Both the position numbers and the translations under genes were made by a program. From positions 619,001 to 683,000 of the forward strand of contig NZ_SSYA01000001.1 of assembly GCF_004917065.1 (NCBI RefSeq): DNA of 64,000 bases. Reading direction: 5' to 3'. Below the pieces are notes generated by a model. It ran no database searches, had not been told where the DNA came from, and worked only from the letters and a program-made list of their open reading frames with translations. Positions 51,495 to 60,209 of this stretch are shown piece by piece. The stretch's first letter is position 1. Every line of letters starts with the position of its first letter. Source of the stretch: Geomonas ferrireducens (GTDB taxonomy: Bacteria; Desulfobacterota; Desulfuromonadia; Geobacterales; Geobacteraceae).

Positions 51495-53774
51495 TCATGC
51501 GGCCGGTGTCGTCGAACGGTCGAGGATGTCCCGTACCTTCCGCAGCAACTCCGTAGGCTGAACCGGTTTCATGATGAGCTCGGTCTCCTCGGCCAGGGCG
51601 TCGCGGATGTCGATGAACTCCCTGGTGTAGCCGCTCGTGAACGCCACGCGCATCGCCGGGTCGACCTTCCTGATCTCCTCACAGGCCTCCTTGCCGTTCA
51701 TCCTGGGCATGATGAGGTCCATAAGCACAAGCGCGATGGTTCCCGGCGGCGCCCCCTGAAACTTCTCGATGGCATCCTCCCCGTCCTGCGCCAGGATGAC
51801 CCGATACCCGTGGCCGGTCAGGATGCTGTCCAGGAGCTGACGCAGCGAGGGCTCGTCCTCCACGACCATGATCGTTTCCGTTCCCCGTCCGGGAGCATCC
51901 GGCTCCGCGGCGCTTTCCTCGGCAGCCCCTCCGATCCGGTACAGCGGCAGGTAGATCCTGAAGGTGGTCCCTACTCCCGGTTCGCTGTACACGTTGATGA
52001 AACCGTTATGCTGCTTGATGATGCCGTACACGATGGACATGCCGAGGCCGGTCCCCTTGCCGGGCTCCTTGGTGGTGAAGAAGGGCTCGAAGATCCTGGT
52101 CCTCGTCGTCTCGTCCATCCCGGCCCCGGTGTCCGAGACGGAAACGACCGCGTAAGGACCGGGCGCGGGGTGCTCACCGGCCGATGTTCCGCTCTCCTCG
52201 ATCATCTGCCGGTGGGTCTCGATGGTGACCACGCCGCCCCCCGGCATGGCGTCACGGGCGTTGGTGACCAGGTTCATCAGGACCTGGTCGATCTGGCCGC
52301 TGTCGACCCTGACCGGCAGCGGCTCCGCGTTTACCGACGATCTGAGCTGGACATCCTCCCCGATGACCCGCGCCAGGAACTTCTGCACCTGCAGGATGAT
52401 GTCGTTCAGGTTGGCAGGCTGCAGCCTCATCACCTGCTTGCGGCTGAAGGCGAGCAGGCTTGAGGTGAGCTGGGCGGCCCGGTCGGCGTACTCGAGGATG
52501 TGTTCGACCTTCTCCTTCTGCTCGGGAGCGAGGAGGCTGTCCCCTTTCAGCATGGCGCCGTACCCCATGATGACCATGAGGATGTTGTTGAAATCGTGGG
52601 CCACGCCCCCTGCGAGCTGCCCGATCGCCTCCATCTTCTGCGATTGCAGCAGCTGCTCCTCCAGCCGGTGCCGCTCCGTTATGTCTTCCTTGATGGTCAC
52701 GTAGTGGGTGACGACCCCGTCCCTGGTGCGGACCGGCGAAACGGTGACGCGCGTCCAGAGAAGCCGGCCGTCCCTGGTGCGGCTCGGCATCTCTCCCTGC
52801 CAGACCGTCCCCGAGGTGATGCAATCCCAGAGGGTCTGGTGGTCCGCCTCCTGCGCCTGCTCCGACAGCAGGATGTCCGCCTGCTTCCCTACCATCTCCT
52901 CCGCCGTATAGCCGCTCATCCGTGTGAAGCTCGGGTTCACGAACTCGACGACCCCGTTCTTCGCCGTGATGCGGATGGAAAGCGGGCTCTGCTCCACGAC
53001 GTGATACAGCTTCTGTACCAGCTCCTCGGTCTGCCGGCGCTCCGTGAGGTCGTCGACGAGGGTGATCAGGTAATCCGGCTTTCCATGACCGTCGAGCGAA
53101 ACCGAGGAGGTGAGCCGGCTCCAGCGCTCCCCCTGCGGCGTCGCCACCGGGGCCTCCCGGACCACGAGCTGCCCGGGGTGGCCGAGCGGCTCGGCCGGGT
53201 CGAACCCGGGCAACCAGTCGCTCAGTTGCGCTCCCAGGAGCTCCGCTTCCGTTGCCCCCAGGAATTCCTGCAGTTTGCCGTTGGCCCGCAGTATGCGCCC
53301 CTCCAGTTCGAGGTGTGCAAGCCCAAGCCCCGCCTGCTCGAAGGTGCTCCGGAAGCGCCGCTCGCTCTCCACCAGCCGGCGCTGCGTCATGATCGATTCC
53401 AGCGCGTTGGAGAGCGTCAGGCGGATCTCGGTCTCGTTCCACGGCTTCTTGAAGTAGTAGTAGATCTGGCTGCGGTTGATGGCGTTGATGACGGCGTCGA
53501 TGTCCGAATACCCGGTGAGGATCATGCGGATGCAGTCCGGATAGGCCGCCGCGACCTTCTCCAGGAACTCGGTCCCCGTCATGCCTGGCATGCGCTGGTC
53601 GGAAACCACAAGGGGGATGTCGTGCCCGGAAAGGAGCGCGAACGCCTCGTCGGTGGTCTCGGCGATGAACACCTCGTAGGTGTCGCGCAAAAGAGCACGC
53701 AGCGCCACGAGATTCGGCCGTTCGTCGTCGACGTAGAGGAGTCTCGGTTTGGCTGCAGGAGGTTTTTCGCTCAT
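51495..53774 (-). CDS. REC-PAS-PAS-histidine kinase-REC hybrid protein
   Basis: Soluble 759-residue protein. An N-terminal receiver (RLLYVDDERPN, LVVSDQRMPGMTG) is followed by two PAS domains (about 135-260 and 265-385). The kinase core has H-box [17 protein letters not shown] and HATPase GTGLGMSIVYGII, and a second receiver is C-terminal (IMVVEDEPSL, LVLMDLIMPRMNG). AAAGGAG precedes ATG 53774. It is the third gene of a run with the two kinases to its right (13-bp gap). Receivers at both ends suggest that it is phosphorylated by a partner, probably one of those two, and relays onward. Confidence 0.92.
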   Translation of the reverse strand: MSEKPPAAKPRLLYVDDERPNLVALRALLRDTYEVFIAETTDEAFALLSGHDIPLVVSDQRMPGMTGTEFLEKVAAAYPDCIRMILTGYSDIDAVINAINRSQIYYYFKKPWNETEIRLTLSNALESIMTQRRLVESERRFRSTFEQAGLGLAHLELEGRILRANGKLQEFLGATEAELLGAQLSDWLPGFDPAEPLGHPGQLVVREAPVATPQGERWSRLTSSVSLDGHGKPDYLITLVDDLTERRQTEELVQKLYHVVEQSPLSIRITAKNGVVEFVNPSFTRMSGYTAEEMVGKQADILLSEQAQEADHQTLWDCITSGTVWQGEMPSRTRDGRLLWTRVTVSPVRTRDGVVTHYVTIKEDITERHRLEEQLLQSQKMEAIGQLAGGVAHDFNNILMVIMGYGAMLKGDSLLAPEQKEKVEHILEYADRAAQLTSSLLAFSRKQVMRLQPANLNDIILQVQKFLARVIGEDVQLRSSVNAEPLPVRVDSGQIDQVLMNLVTNARDAMPGGGVVTIETHRQMIEESGTSAGEHPAPGPYAVVSVSDTGAGMDETTRTRIFEPFFTTKEPGKGTGLGMSIVYGIIKQHNGFINVYSEPGVGTTFRIYLPLYRIGGAAEESAAEPDAPGRGTETIMVVEDEPSLRQLLDSILTGHGYRVILAQDGEDAIEKFQGAPPGTIALVLMDLIMPRMNGKEACEEIRKVDPAMRVAFTSGYTREFIDIRDALAEETELIMKPVQPTELLRKVRDILDRSTTPAA

Positions 53775-53787
53775 GGCGGCTCCTTTC

Positions 53788-55050
53788 TCAGGTTTCGAGC
53801 TGCGGCAGGATCACGCGGAATGCGCTCCCCTGCCCGGCGCGGCTCTCCACCTCGATGACGCCCTGGTGGTCGCGGACGATGCCGTGCGAGATGGAAAGCC
53901 CGAGGCCGACCCCCTTGCCGACTTCCTTGGTGGTGAAGAACGGTTCGAACAGGTGCGTCAGCACTGCGTCCGTCATGCCTGTCCCGCTGTCCGCGATCTC
54001 CACCACGGCGCAGCAACGTCCGTCGCGCTCCTCCATCCGGGTGCTGACGCGGATGGTCTCGTCAACTTTTTCCGGTTTGGCAAGGATCGCGTCAACGGCG
54101 TTTGCCAGCAAATTCATGAACACCTGGTTCAGCCTGCCGGGCTGGCACAGCCAGGGGGGGAGATCGTCGTAGTGCCGTTCGATGCGGATGCGGTCCTTGT
54201 AGGAGCCGTGCAAAAGCAGCAGGGCGGCGTCGAGGCACTCGTGCAGGTTCACGCTCTTTCGCTCCGCCTCATCCATACGGGAGAAGATCCTCAGGCTGCT
54301 CACGATCTCGGCGGCCCGGTTCGCGCCATAACAGGCGTTGTTCACGAGCTCATTCATGCTCTCGCGCAGTTCACCAAGCTCGTTGTCCCGGCACCACGTC
54401 TCGATGCGGCCGGTCACCTCATCGCATACCCCGCCCGGTAGGGCCTGGCAGAGCGCCATCAGCTCGTCGATCGGCGCCACGGTCTTTTTCAGCCCCTGTA
54501 CGCTGGCGGCGATGAAGTTAAGGGGGTTGTTGAGTTCGTGTGCGACCCCCGCGGTCAGAAGCCCCAGGGCCGCCATCTTCTCCGACTGCACCAGGTGCAC
54601 CTGGGCGCGGGTCAGGTTCTCCAGAGTCCGCGCGAGTTCGGCATTTTGCCTTTGCAGCTCTCCACGCACCCGGGAGAGCTCGAGATGGGTCTCCACCCGG
54701 GCGAGCACTTCCTGCGCCTGGAACGGCTTGGTCACGTAATCAACGCCCCCCTCGTCGAAGGCACGCAGCTTGTCCGCAGTCTCCACCGCGGCGGAGACGA
54801 AGATCACCGGGATGGAGGCGAGTGCCGGGTCCCCTTTCAACGCGCGGCAGACCTCGAAACCGTTCATCTCCGGCATGTTTATGTCGAGCATGACCAAGTC
54901 CGGGGGCTGCAGCCGCGCCGCCTTGAGGGCCATGGAACCGTTGATGGCCCCCCGCACCTCGTACCCCTTCTCCTTCAGGATCGATTCCAGCAGCTGCAGG
55001 TTGGCCGGGGTGTCGTCGACGATCAGGATCATTGCCGTTTTTTCCGTCAT
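53788..55050 (-). CDS. Receiver-histidine kinase (REC-HisKA-HATPase)
   Basis: Soluble 420-residue protein. The receiver ([32 protein letters not shown]) joins by a coiled coil to a kinase with H-box [17 protein letters not shown] and HATPase [16 protein letters not shown]. It lacks a sensor domain, so it is presumably phosphorylated by the larger kinase whose stop it overlaps by 4 nt (ATGA). It then lies 13 bp before the REC-PAS kinase gene. The arrangement reads as a phosphorelay operon. Confidence 0.93.
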   Translation of the reverse strand: MTEKTAMILIVDDTPANLQLLESILKEKGYEVRGAINGSMALKAARLQPPDLVMLDINMPEMNGFEVCRALKGDPALASIPVIFVSAAVETADKLRAFDEGGVDYVTKPFQAQEVLARVETHLELSRVRGELQRQNAELARTLENLTRAQVHLVQSEKMAALGLLTAGVAHELNNPLNFIAASVQGLKKTVAPIDELMALCQALPGGVCDEVTGRIETWCRDNELGELRESMNELVNNACYGANRAAEIVSSLRIFSRMDEAERKSVNLHECLDAALLLLHGSYKDRIRIERHYDDLPPWLCQPGRLNQVFMNLLANAVDAILAKPEKVDETIRVSTRMEERDGRCCAVVEIADSGTGMTDAVLTHLFEPFFTTKEVGKGVGLGLSISHGIVRDHQGVIEVESRAGQGSAFRVILPQLET

Positions 55051-57563
55051 ACCGTGTCCGCCTCTCTACCCGAAACCGCAGGTTCCCCGACCTGCCCCGG
55101 CGTTTGCAGGAGCACCTCCTCGATCAGATCGAAACGGTACCCTTCAGCATGGTCGCGCAGGCGGTCGGCCACCCCGGGCGCGCTCTCGCTGATGCATCCA
55201 AGCAGGGAAAGGATGCGCCCGCGGTCCAGCTCCCGCGCCGCGGCGATCAGTTCGGAGCGCACCTCATTGGGAAGGAGCGCCACCGCCTCGGCCATCCCCG
55301 CATCCGACAAGACGCCTTCCCCGCTTGCGACCGGGGCGCCCTCCTCGTCTTCATACTCGAACTCGACCGGAAGCAGCCGGCCCACCTTCTCGAAAAGCTC
55401 CTCCTCGCGAAACGGCTTGCGCAGGAAATCGTCGACCCCCGCCGCCATGACTTCCCGCAACTGCTCCTCGAAGACGCTGGCCGAAACGGCTATGATGGGG
55501 ACGTCCTTCCCCTCGGGCAGGGCGCGTATGCGCCTGGTCGCCTCGCGCCCGTCCATGACCGGCATCACCACGTCCATGAAAACGAGGTCCGGCGTATGGG
55601 AGGCGAACGCTTCGATGCCGCTTTGCCCGTCCTTCGCCTCGATGACGCTGAACCCCGCCGGGGTGAGCATCTTCACCAGGATCTCCCGGTTCGTTTCGCG
55701 GTCGTCCACCACTAAAAGCAGCCAGGTCCGCTTTCCCGGCTTCAGGCGCAGCACCCGGCGCGGCTGCCCGGCAGGCACCGGAGCGGGCGCCTGCTCCGCC
55801 TCGACCACGGGAAGGGTCACGCGGAAACATGCGCCGTGCCCCGCTTCGCTGGAAACCGACAACTCCCCTCCCATGAGCCGTGCGTACTCGCGGCTGATCG
55901 GGAGTCCGAGCCCGGTCCCTCCCTGGGTCCTCCGGCCGACGTCCGCCTGCTCGAAGAGGCCGAAGACGTGCTGGATGTCCTCCGGAGCCACGCCGGGTCC
56001 GGTATCTTCCACCTCCACTTCCACGAACTGGCGGCCGTCACGCATGCCCCCCCGCGTGCGCAGCGCGACCCACCCCTGGTCGGTGAACTTCACCGCGTTT
56101 CCCACCAGGTTGATGACGATCTGGCGCAGCTTCCCCGCATCCCCAAGCACGTAGCGCGGCGTATCCGGATGTACGTCGAGCATGAGCTGCAACTCCTTGG
56201 AAGCCGCCTTGGGAGAGAAAACCTCCACCACATCCTGCAGCACTCCGGGCAGATCGAAAGGGAGCGCCTCAACGCTCATGCGCCCCGATTCGATCTTGGC
56301 CATATCGAGCACGTCGTTGATCAGGGCCAGGAGGTGCTCGCCGGAGCGGTTGACCGTCTTTAGGTTGCGCCGGTTCGCCGGCGAGAGGTTGGGGTCGTGC
56401 AGGACGATCTGGCTGAACCCGAGTACCGCGTTCAGCGGAGTTCTGATTTCATGGCTCATGTTGGCGAGGAACAGCGACTTCGCGCGGTTGGCCGCCTCGG
56501 CCCCCTCCTTGGCAAGGGCCAGTTCGTCCAGGGCGTTACACAGCTGCTGGTTCGCCTGCCGCAACGAACTGGTACGCTCGTCGATGCGCTGCTCCATCTC
56601 CCGGTTGATCTGTTGCAGCTCCCTGGTCCGTACGTTCACCTGCTGTTTCAGGACGACCCCGCCAACCAGGCTCATGATCAGTGCGGCGCCCAGCACCCCT
56701 CCGAGGAGCGGCAGCCAGGCCGGGAGGTTGAAGTGCACCTCTTCCGAGGTCCACCGCTTCAGCGTGGCGTAGTACGCGGACTGCGGATCCTTTTTCATCG
56801 CGGTCAGGTGGCCGTCGATGACCTCCAAAAGCTGCAGCGGCCCTGCGGCGTCCTTTCGGGCCGCGAAGCAGTAAGGGGCCGGGTCGAACATGATCGGGGT
56901 ATCCTCCAATCCCGATTTCCTGGCGAACATCAACCCGTAATAGCGGTTGGTGACCCCGGCATCGACCTTGCCCGAGGCGATCATCTCGAATTCCGTCTTG
57001 TAGTTCGAGACCGGCACCTGGGTGATCTTCAAGCCGAAGCTCTTCGCCTGCCGGTCCAGGGTTTCCAGCTGGATGGTCTTCTCAAGGCCCGCCACGCGCT
57101 TGCCGTTCAGGTCCAGTATCGACTGGATGCCGCTTCCCTTGCGGGCATAGACCTGCGACCAACCGGAAAGGACGGCTACCTTGTTGAAGGAATAGACCTT
57201 CTCGCGCTCCGCCGTGTATGCGACATCCGGCATCAGGTCTATTTCGCCTTTTTGCAGGCGCTCGAGCCCTTGGCTCCAAGACCCGGTCACGTACTTAAGC
57301 TGCCACCCCTCCCTTGCGGCTATGTGCTCGATGATGTCGACGAAGATCCCCGCAGGCTTACCGGCGGCCGAGACGAAAATCTTCGGGGGGTTATCGTAGA
57401 TGCCGACGGAGACGGTTCTGGAAGAGGCGAGGACGGCGGTAGGGACAAGGCAAGACAACAGCAAGACGAGACTGAAGATAAGGAGCGGGAAAACGAAGAT
57501 GAAGAAGCGGGCAAAGGATGAAGGCAGGTGTCCCTGGTCATGCCAGGATCCCTTCGAGTTCAT
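55047..57563 (-). CDS. SBP_bac_3 sensor hybrid histidine kinase (BvgS/EvgS-like)
   Basis: Membrane sensor of 838 residues. A signal-anchor ([21 protein letters not shown]) leads to one periplasmic amino-acid-binding-protein-like domain ([16 protein letters not shown] ... [16 protein letters not shown] ... [17 protein letters not shown]). A membrane helix ([23 protein letters not shown]), a coiled coil and a kinase with H-box [18 protein letters not shown] and HATPase [18 protein letters not shown] follow. A receiver ([10 protein letters not shown] ... [12 protein letters not shown]) and a helical C-terminal segment without an evident HPt His complete it. ATG 57563 with GAGGT is preferred over ATGs at 57575 and 57614. 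First gene of the three-kinase operon; promoter candidate at 57689-57717. Confidence 0.92.
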   Translation of the reverse strand: MNSKGSWHDQGHLPSSFARFFIFVFPLLIFSLVLLLSCLVPTAVLASSRTVSVGIYDNPPKIFVSAAGKPAGIFVDIIEHIAAREGWQLKYVTGSWSQGLERLQKGEIDLMPDVAYTAEREKVYSFNKVAVLSGWSQVYARKGSGIQSILDLNGKRVAGLEKTIQLETLDRQAKSFGLKITQVPVSNYKTEFEMIASGKVDAGVTNRYYGLMFARKSGLEDTPIMFDPAPYCFAARKDAAGPLQLLEVIDGHLTAMKKDPQSAYYATLKRWTSEEVHFNLPAWLPLLGGVLGAALIMSLVGGVVLKQQVNVRTRELQQINREMEQRIDERTSSLRQANQQLCNALDELALAKEGAEAANRAKSLFLANMSHEIRTPLNAVLGFSQIVLHDPNLSPANRRNLKTVNRSGEHLLALINDVLDMAKIESGRMSVEALPFDLPGVLQDVVEVFSPKAASKELQLMLDVHPDTPRYVLGDAGKLRQIVINLVGNAVKFTDQGWVALRTRGGMRDGRQFVEVEVEDTGPGVAPEDIQHVFGLFEQADVGRRTQGGTGLGLPISREYARLMGGELSVSSEAGHGACFRVTLPVVEAEQAPAPVPAGQPRRVLRLKPGKRTWLLLVVDDRETNREILVKMLTPAGFSVIEAKDGQSGIEAFASHTPDLVFMDVVMPVMDGREATRRIRALPEGKDVPIIAVSASVFEEQLREVMAAGVDDFLRKPFREEELFEKVGRLLPVEFEYEDEEGAPVASGEGVLSDAGMAEAVALLPNEVRSELIAAARELDRGRILSLLGCISESAPGVADRLRDHAEGYRFDLIEEVLLQTPGQVGEPAVSGREADTV

Positions 57564-57688
57564 GGGTAACCTCATAGCAGCACAGGTTCCGAAGTCTGCC
57601 GCATGACGGCCCACGCGTCGGGCGGGCAGCTATTTTGACAGTACTTCCTGTGACAACACAGTTCCGCAGCCTCTCTTAAAGAGCCGTT

Positions 57689-57717
57689 AATATAGTGCAA
57701 TCCTCGAGACAATACAA
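57689..57717 (-). promoter_or_regulatory. Candidate sigma70 promoter of the three-kinase operon
   Basis: Minus-strand TTGTAT (57712-57717) and TATATT (57689-57694) are 17 bp apart, about 125 bp before the start codon. The intervening leader contains a small CTCTTTAAGAG inverted repeat. Confidence 0.45.
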
Positions 57718-57775
57718 TGAAGTAGCTATTGCGATAAACGCAGGTAAGAATTCGATTTCCCTTACCGTGACCGAT

Positions 57776-59935
57776 TTAAAGCAGGGACTCCAGCACTGAC
57801 GCCATCGCCTGCGCGTCGAAAGGCTTGTGCAGGGCCTTCAAGAAACCGTAGTCGCGGAAGTTCGCCATGACCGGGTCGTTGGAGTAGCCGCTCATCACGA
57901 CCAGGCGCGCTTTCGGATCGAGGGAGAGGATCTGCTGCGCCGCGTCCTTCCCCCCCATCCCACCGGGTATGGTGAGGTCCACCAGCACCGCAGAGAAGGG
58001 AGCCCCCTCCTGCAGCGCCGCCCGGTACAATTCCACCGCGTCGCCGCCGTCGGCGCAGGTCACCACCCGGTGCCCTAGATGCCCTAGCATCCCCGCCGCC
58101 AACTGCCGGATCACCTCCTCGTCGTCCATCACCAGCAGGGAAAGCGCGGCGGGAGGCACCTGGCTGACGCGCGTCACCTCGGGTGCTTGTTCCTCACCGC
58201 TCGCCCCCAACGAGGGCAGATAGACGGTGAAGGTCGTACCATCGCCTTTTTGAGAATCGACGCTCACGCTGCCGCCGTGCCTTTTGACGATGGAGTAGAC
58301 CGAGGCGAGCCCCAGCCCCTTCCCCTGCGGTTTGGTGGTGAAGTAGGGATCGAAAACCTTCTGGAGGTCCTCCTGCGGGATGCCGCCCCCCTCATCGGAG
58401 AACGCGATGCTCACGTACGGCCCGGGCGGGAGCTTCTGCCAGTTGTTCGCCTCGAGAAGGTGGTCGCGGGCGGTGATGACGAGCAGCCCCCCCTCGGGCA
58501 TCGCCTGCACGGCGTTCATGATGATGTTGCTGAAAGCCTGGCACATCTGTCCCGCATCGGCCTCCACGGCGCTCAGCGCCGCCGGGACGTCGACGATCCC
58601 TTTCACGTTGGAACCGCTCAGGGTGAGCGAGACGGCCTCGTCCACCAGCACGCCCACCGAGGTGACCGCCCGGACCGGCGCTCCGCCGCGTGCGAAGGTG
58701 AGCAGTTGCTTGGCAAGGTCTCCCGCACGCAGCGACGCGCGCTCCGCCGCCTCTAAAAGGGGCTGGGAGCGGTGCTCCGGCTCCAGTTGCATCCTCGCAA
58801 AGGAGAGGTTACCCATGATGCCGGTCAGGATGTTGTTGAAATCATGCGCGATGCCGCCGGCTAAGATGCCGAGGGATTCCAGTTTCTCCATCTTGAGCCG
58901 CTCGTCCTCCATCGCCTTCAGCGCCTGCTCCGCCTCCCTGCTGCGGTCCCACTCGCGGTTGAAAACCTGCGTGAGCGTCGTCGTCATGATCATGAAGACA
59001 AGCACGAAGAGGACCCCGCGATAGAGGTCGTTGTACCAGTTGGCAAGGTAATCGGCCGTGGACATGGCGACGAAGACGTAGAGCGGCTGCGGTAGCGCGA
59101 TCTTTCGGAAGGAGAAGACCCGCTCCACCCCGTCCACGCTGCTCTTCGTGCGGTAGGTCCCCATGCTCTCCCCCTTGGCGAGCAGCGACCTGAACCGGTT
59201 GGAAGTGACCTTGATCTCGGAGCCGCCGGGGGAGCGGTTCAATTTGGGGTAGCGCGCCACGACGCTCAAGTCCGACGCCACCAGCGACAACAGCCCCTGT
59301 TTGCCGATATTGAGCTTGGAGAAAGTATGGGACAGGTAGTCGAGGGACACCCCGGCATAGGCAAGCCCTGCGAAGGAGCCGTCCGGAGCGTTCACGCGCC
59401 GGGCAAGGACGATCATCCATTTACCGGAGATGCCGCCGATGAGCGGCTTGGAGATGACGAGCCCCGCGTCGGGGGTCTGGCGCAGGTATATGAAGTAGTC
59501 GCGATGGGCGAGGCTTTTCGTGGTTGCCGGCGTGACATTGGGACCGTATAAAGCGACCCCCGCCACATCGCTAGCTCGGAGCGAAACCAGTTCCGGGAGC
59601 CGGGCCTGCTGCCGAACTATGAAGCGGCTGAGGGCAGCGGAATCCACCCGCCCGGCCCCGAGCTGCCGTTCGTACTCGTCGCAGACCGCCTGCAACGATA
59701 TGTCTATCTTGGAGAAGATGCCGGAGATGTTCTCGTCGAGCACCCGGGCAAGGTTCTGCGTCGTGACGCTTGCCCGCTCCGTGTACACGTCGCGGCTTTT
59801 CATCAAGGCGAACGAGACCATCCCGGCAACGACTATGTTCAGCACCACCACCCCGGCGAACAGGTGCCGTTTCAGAACATTGACCGATCTGCCGAGTGCT
59901 GTGTCAGTCTTAGCTTTTCCCTTTGCCATTAACAT
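57776..59935 (-). CDS. Cache-domain hybrid histidine kinase with C-terminal receiver
   Basis: Membrane sensor of 719 residues. Two helices (LFAGVVVLNIVVAGMVSFAL and YRGVLFVLVFMIMTTTLT) bracket a double Cache domain of about 250 residues (SLAHRDYFIYLRQTPDAG, SKPLIGGISGKWMIVLARRV), a typical small-molecule sensor. The kinase has H-box GGIAHDFNNILTGIMGN and HATPase GKGLGLASVYSIVKRHGG, followed by a receiver (LLVMDDEEVI, AVLVDLTIPGGMGG). The first codons offer ATGs at 59935 and 59929; neither has a close Shine-Dalgarno. It lies 212 bp upstream of the three-kinase operon and is probably transcribed separately. Confidence 0.92.
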   Translation of the reverse strand: MLMAKGKAKTDTALGRSVNVLKRHLFAGVVVLNIVVAGMVSFALMKSRDVYTERASVTTQNLARVLDENISGIFSKIDISLQAVCDEYERQLGAGRVDSAALSRFIVRQQARLPELVSLRASDVAGVALYGPNVTPATTKSLAHRDYFIYLRQTPDAGLVISKPLIGGISGKWMIVLARRVNAPDGSFAGLAYAGVSLDYLSHTFSKLNIGKQGLLSLVASDLSVVARYPKLNRSPGGSEIKVTSNRFRSLLAKGESMGTYRTKSSVDGVERVFSFRKIALPQPLYVFVAMSTADYLANWYNDLYRGVLFVLVFMIMTTTLTQVFNREWDRSREAEQALKAMEDERLKMEKLESLGILAGGIAHDFNNILTGIMGNLSFARMQLEPEHRSQPLLEAAERASLRAGDLAKQLLTFARGGAPVRAVTSVGVLVDEAVSLTLSGSNVKGIVDVPAALSAVEADAGQMCQAFSNIIMNAVQAMPEGGLLVITARDHLLEANNWQKLPPGPYVSIAFSDEGGGIPQEDLQKVFDPYFTTKPQGKGLGLASVYSIVKRHGGSVSVDSQKGDGTTFTVYLPSLGASGEEQAPEVTRVSQVPPAALSLLVMDDEEVIRQLAAGMLGHLGHRVVTCADGGDAVELYRAALQEGAPFSAVLVDLTIPGGMGGKDAAQQILSLDPKARLVVMSGYSNDPVMANFRDYGFLKALHKPFDAQAMASVLESLL

Positions 59936-60209
59936 GGAGGCGGATGTCAGCTCCTATGATATTGGTTCCGTATATGTTCCAGACAGTTTGCTTCATTTTG
60001 TCAGTATGGCAATAGCTGGAATTAAAATTCTCGGGTAAAACATGCGCTCTGTAGTATGTCGATCCGGCTCAAGAAAGCACACAGAGATAAAACATGTGAC
60101 GGGTCGGCGTCGGGGCGCAAAACCTTTGACTGATTTAGCTGCACTCCGGGAAAGGACTGCTATATTGAGTAAGGTTTTTTAATTCCAATCTCCGCGGACA
60201 TGAGGCTTC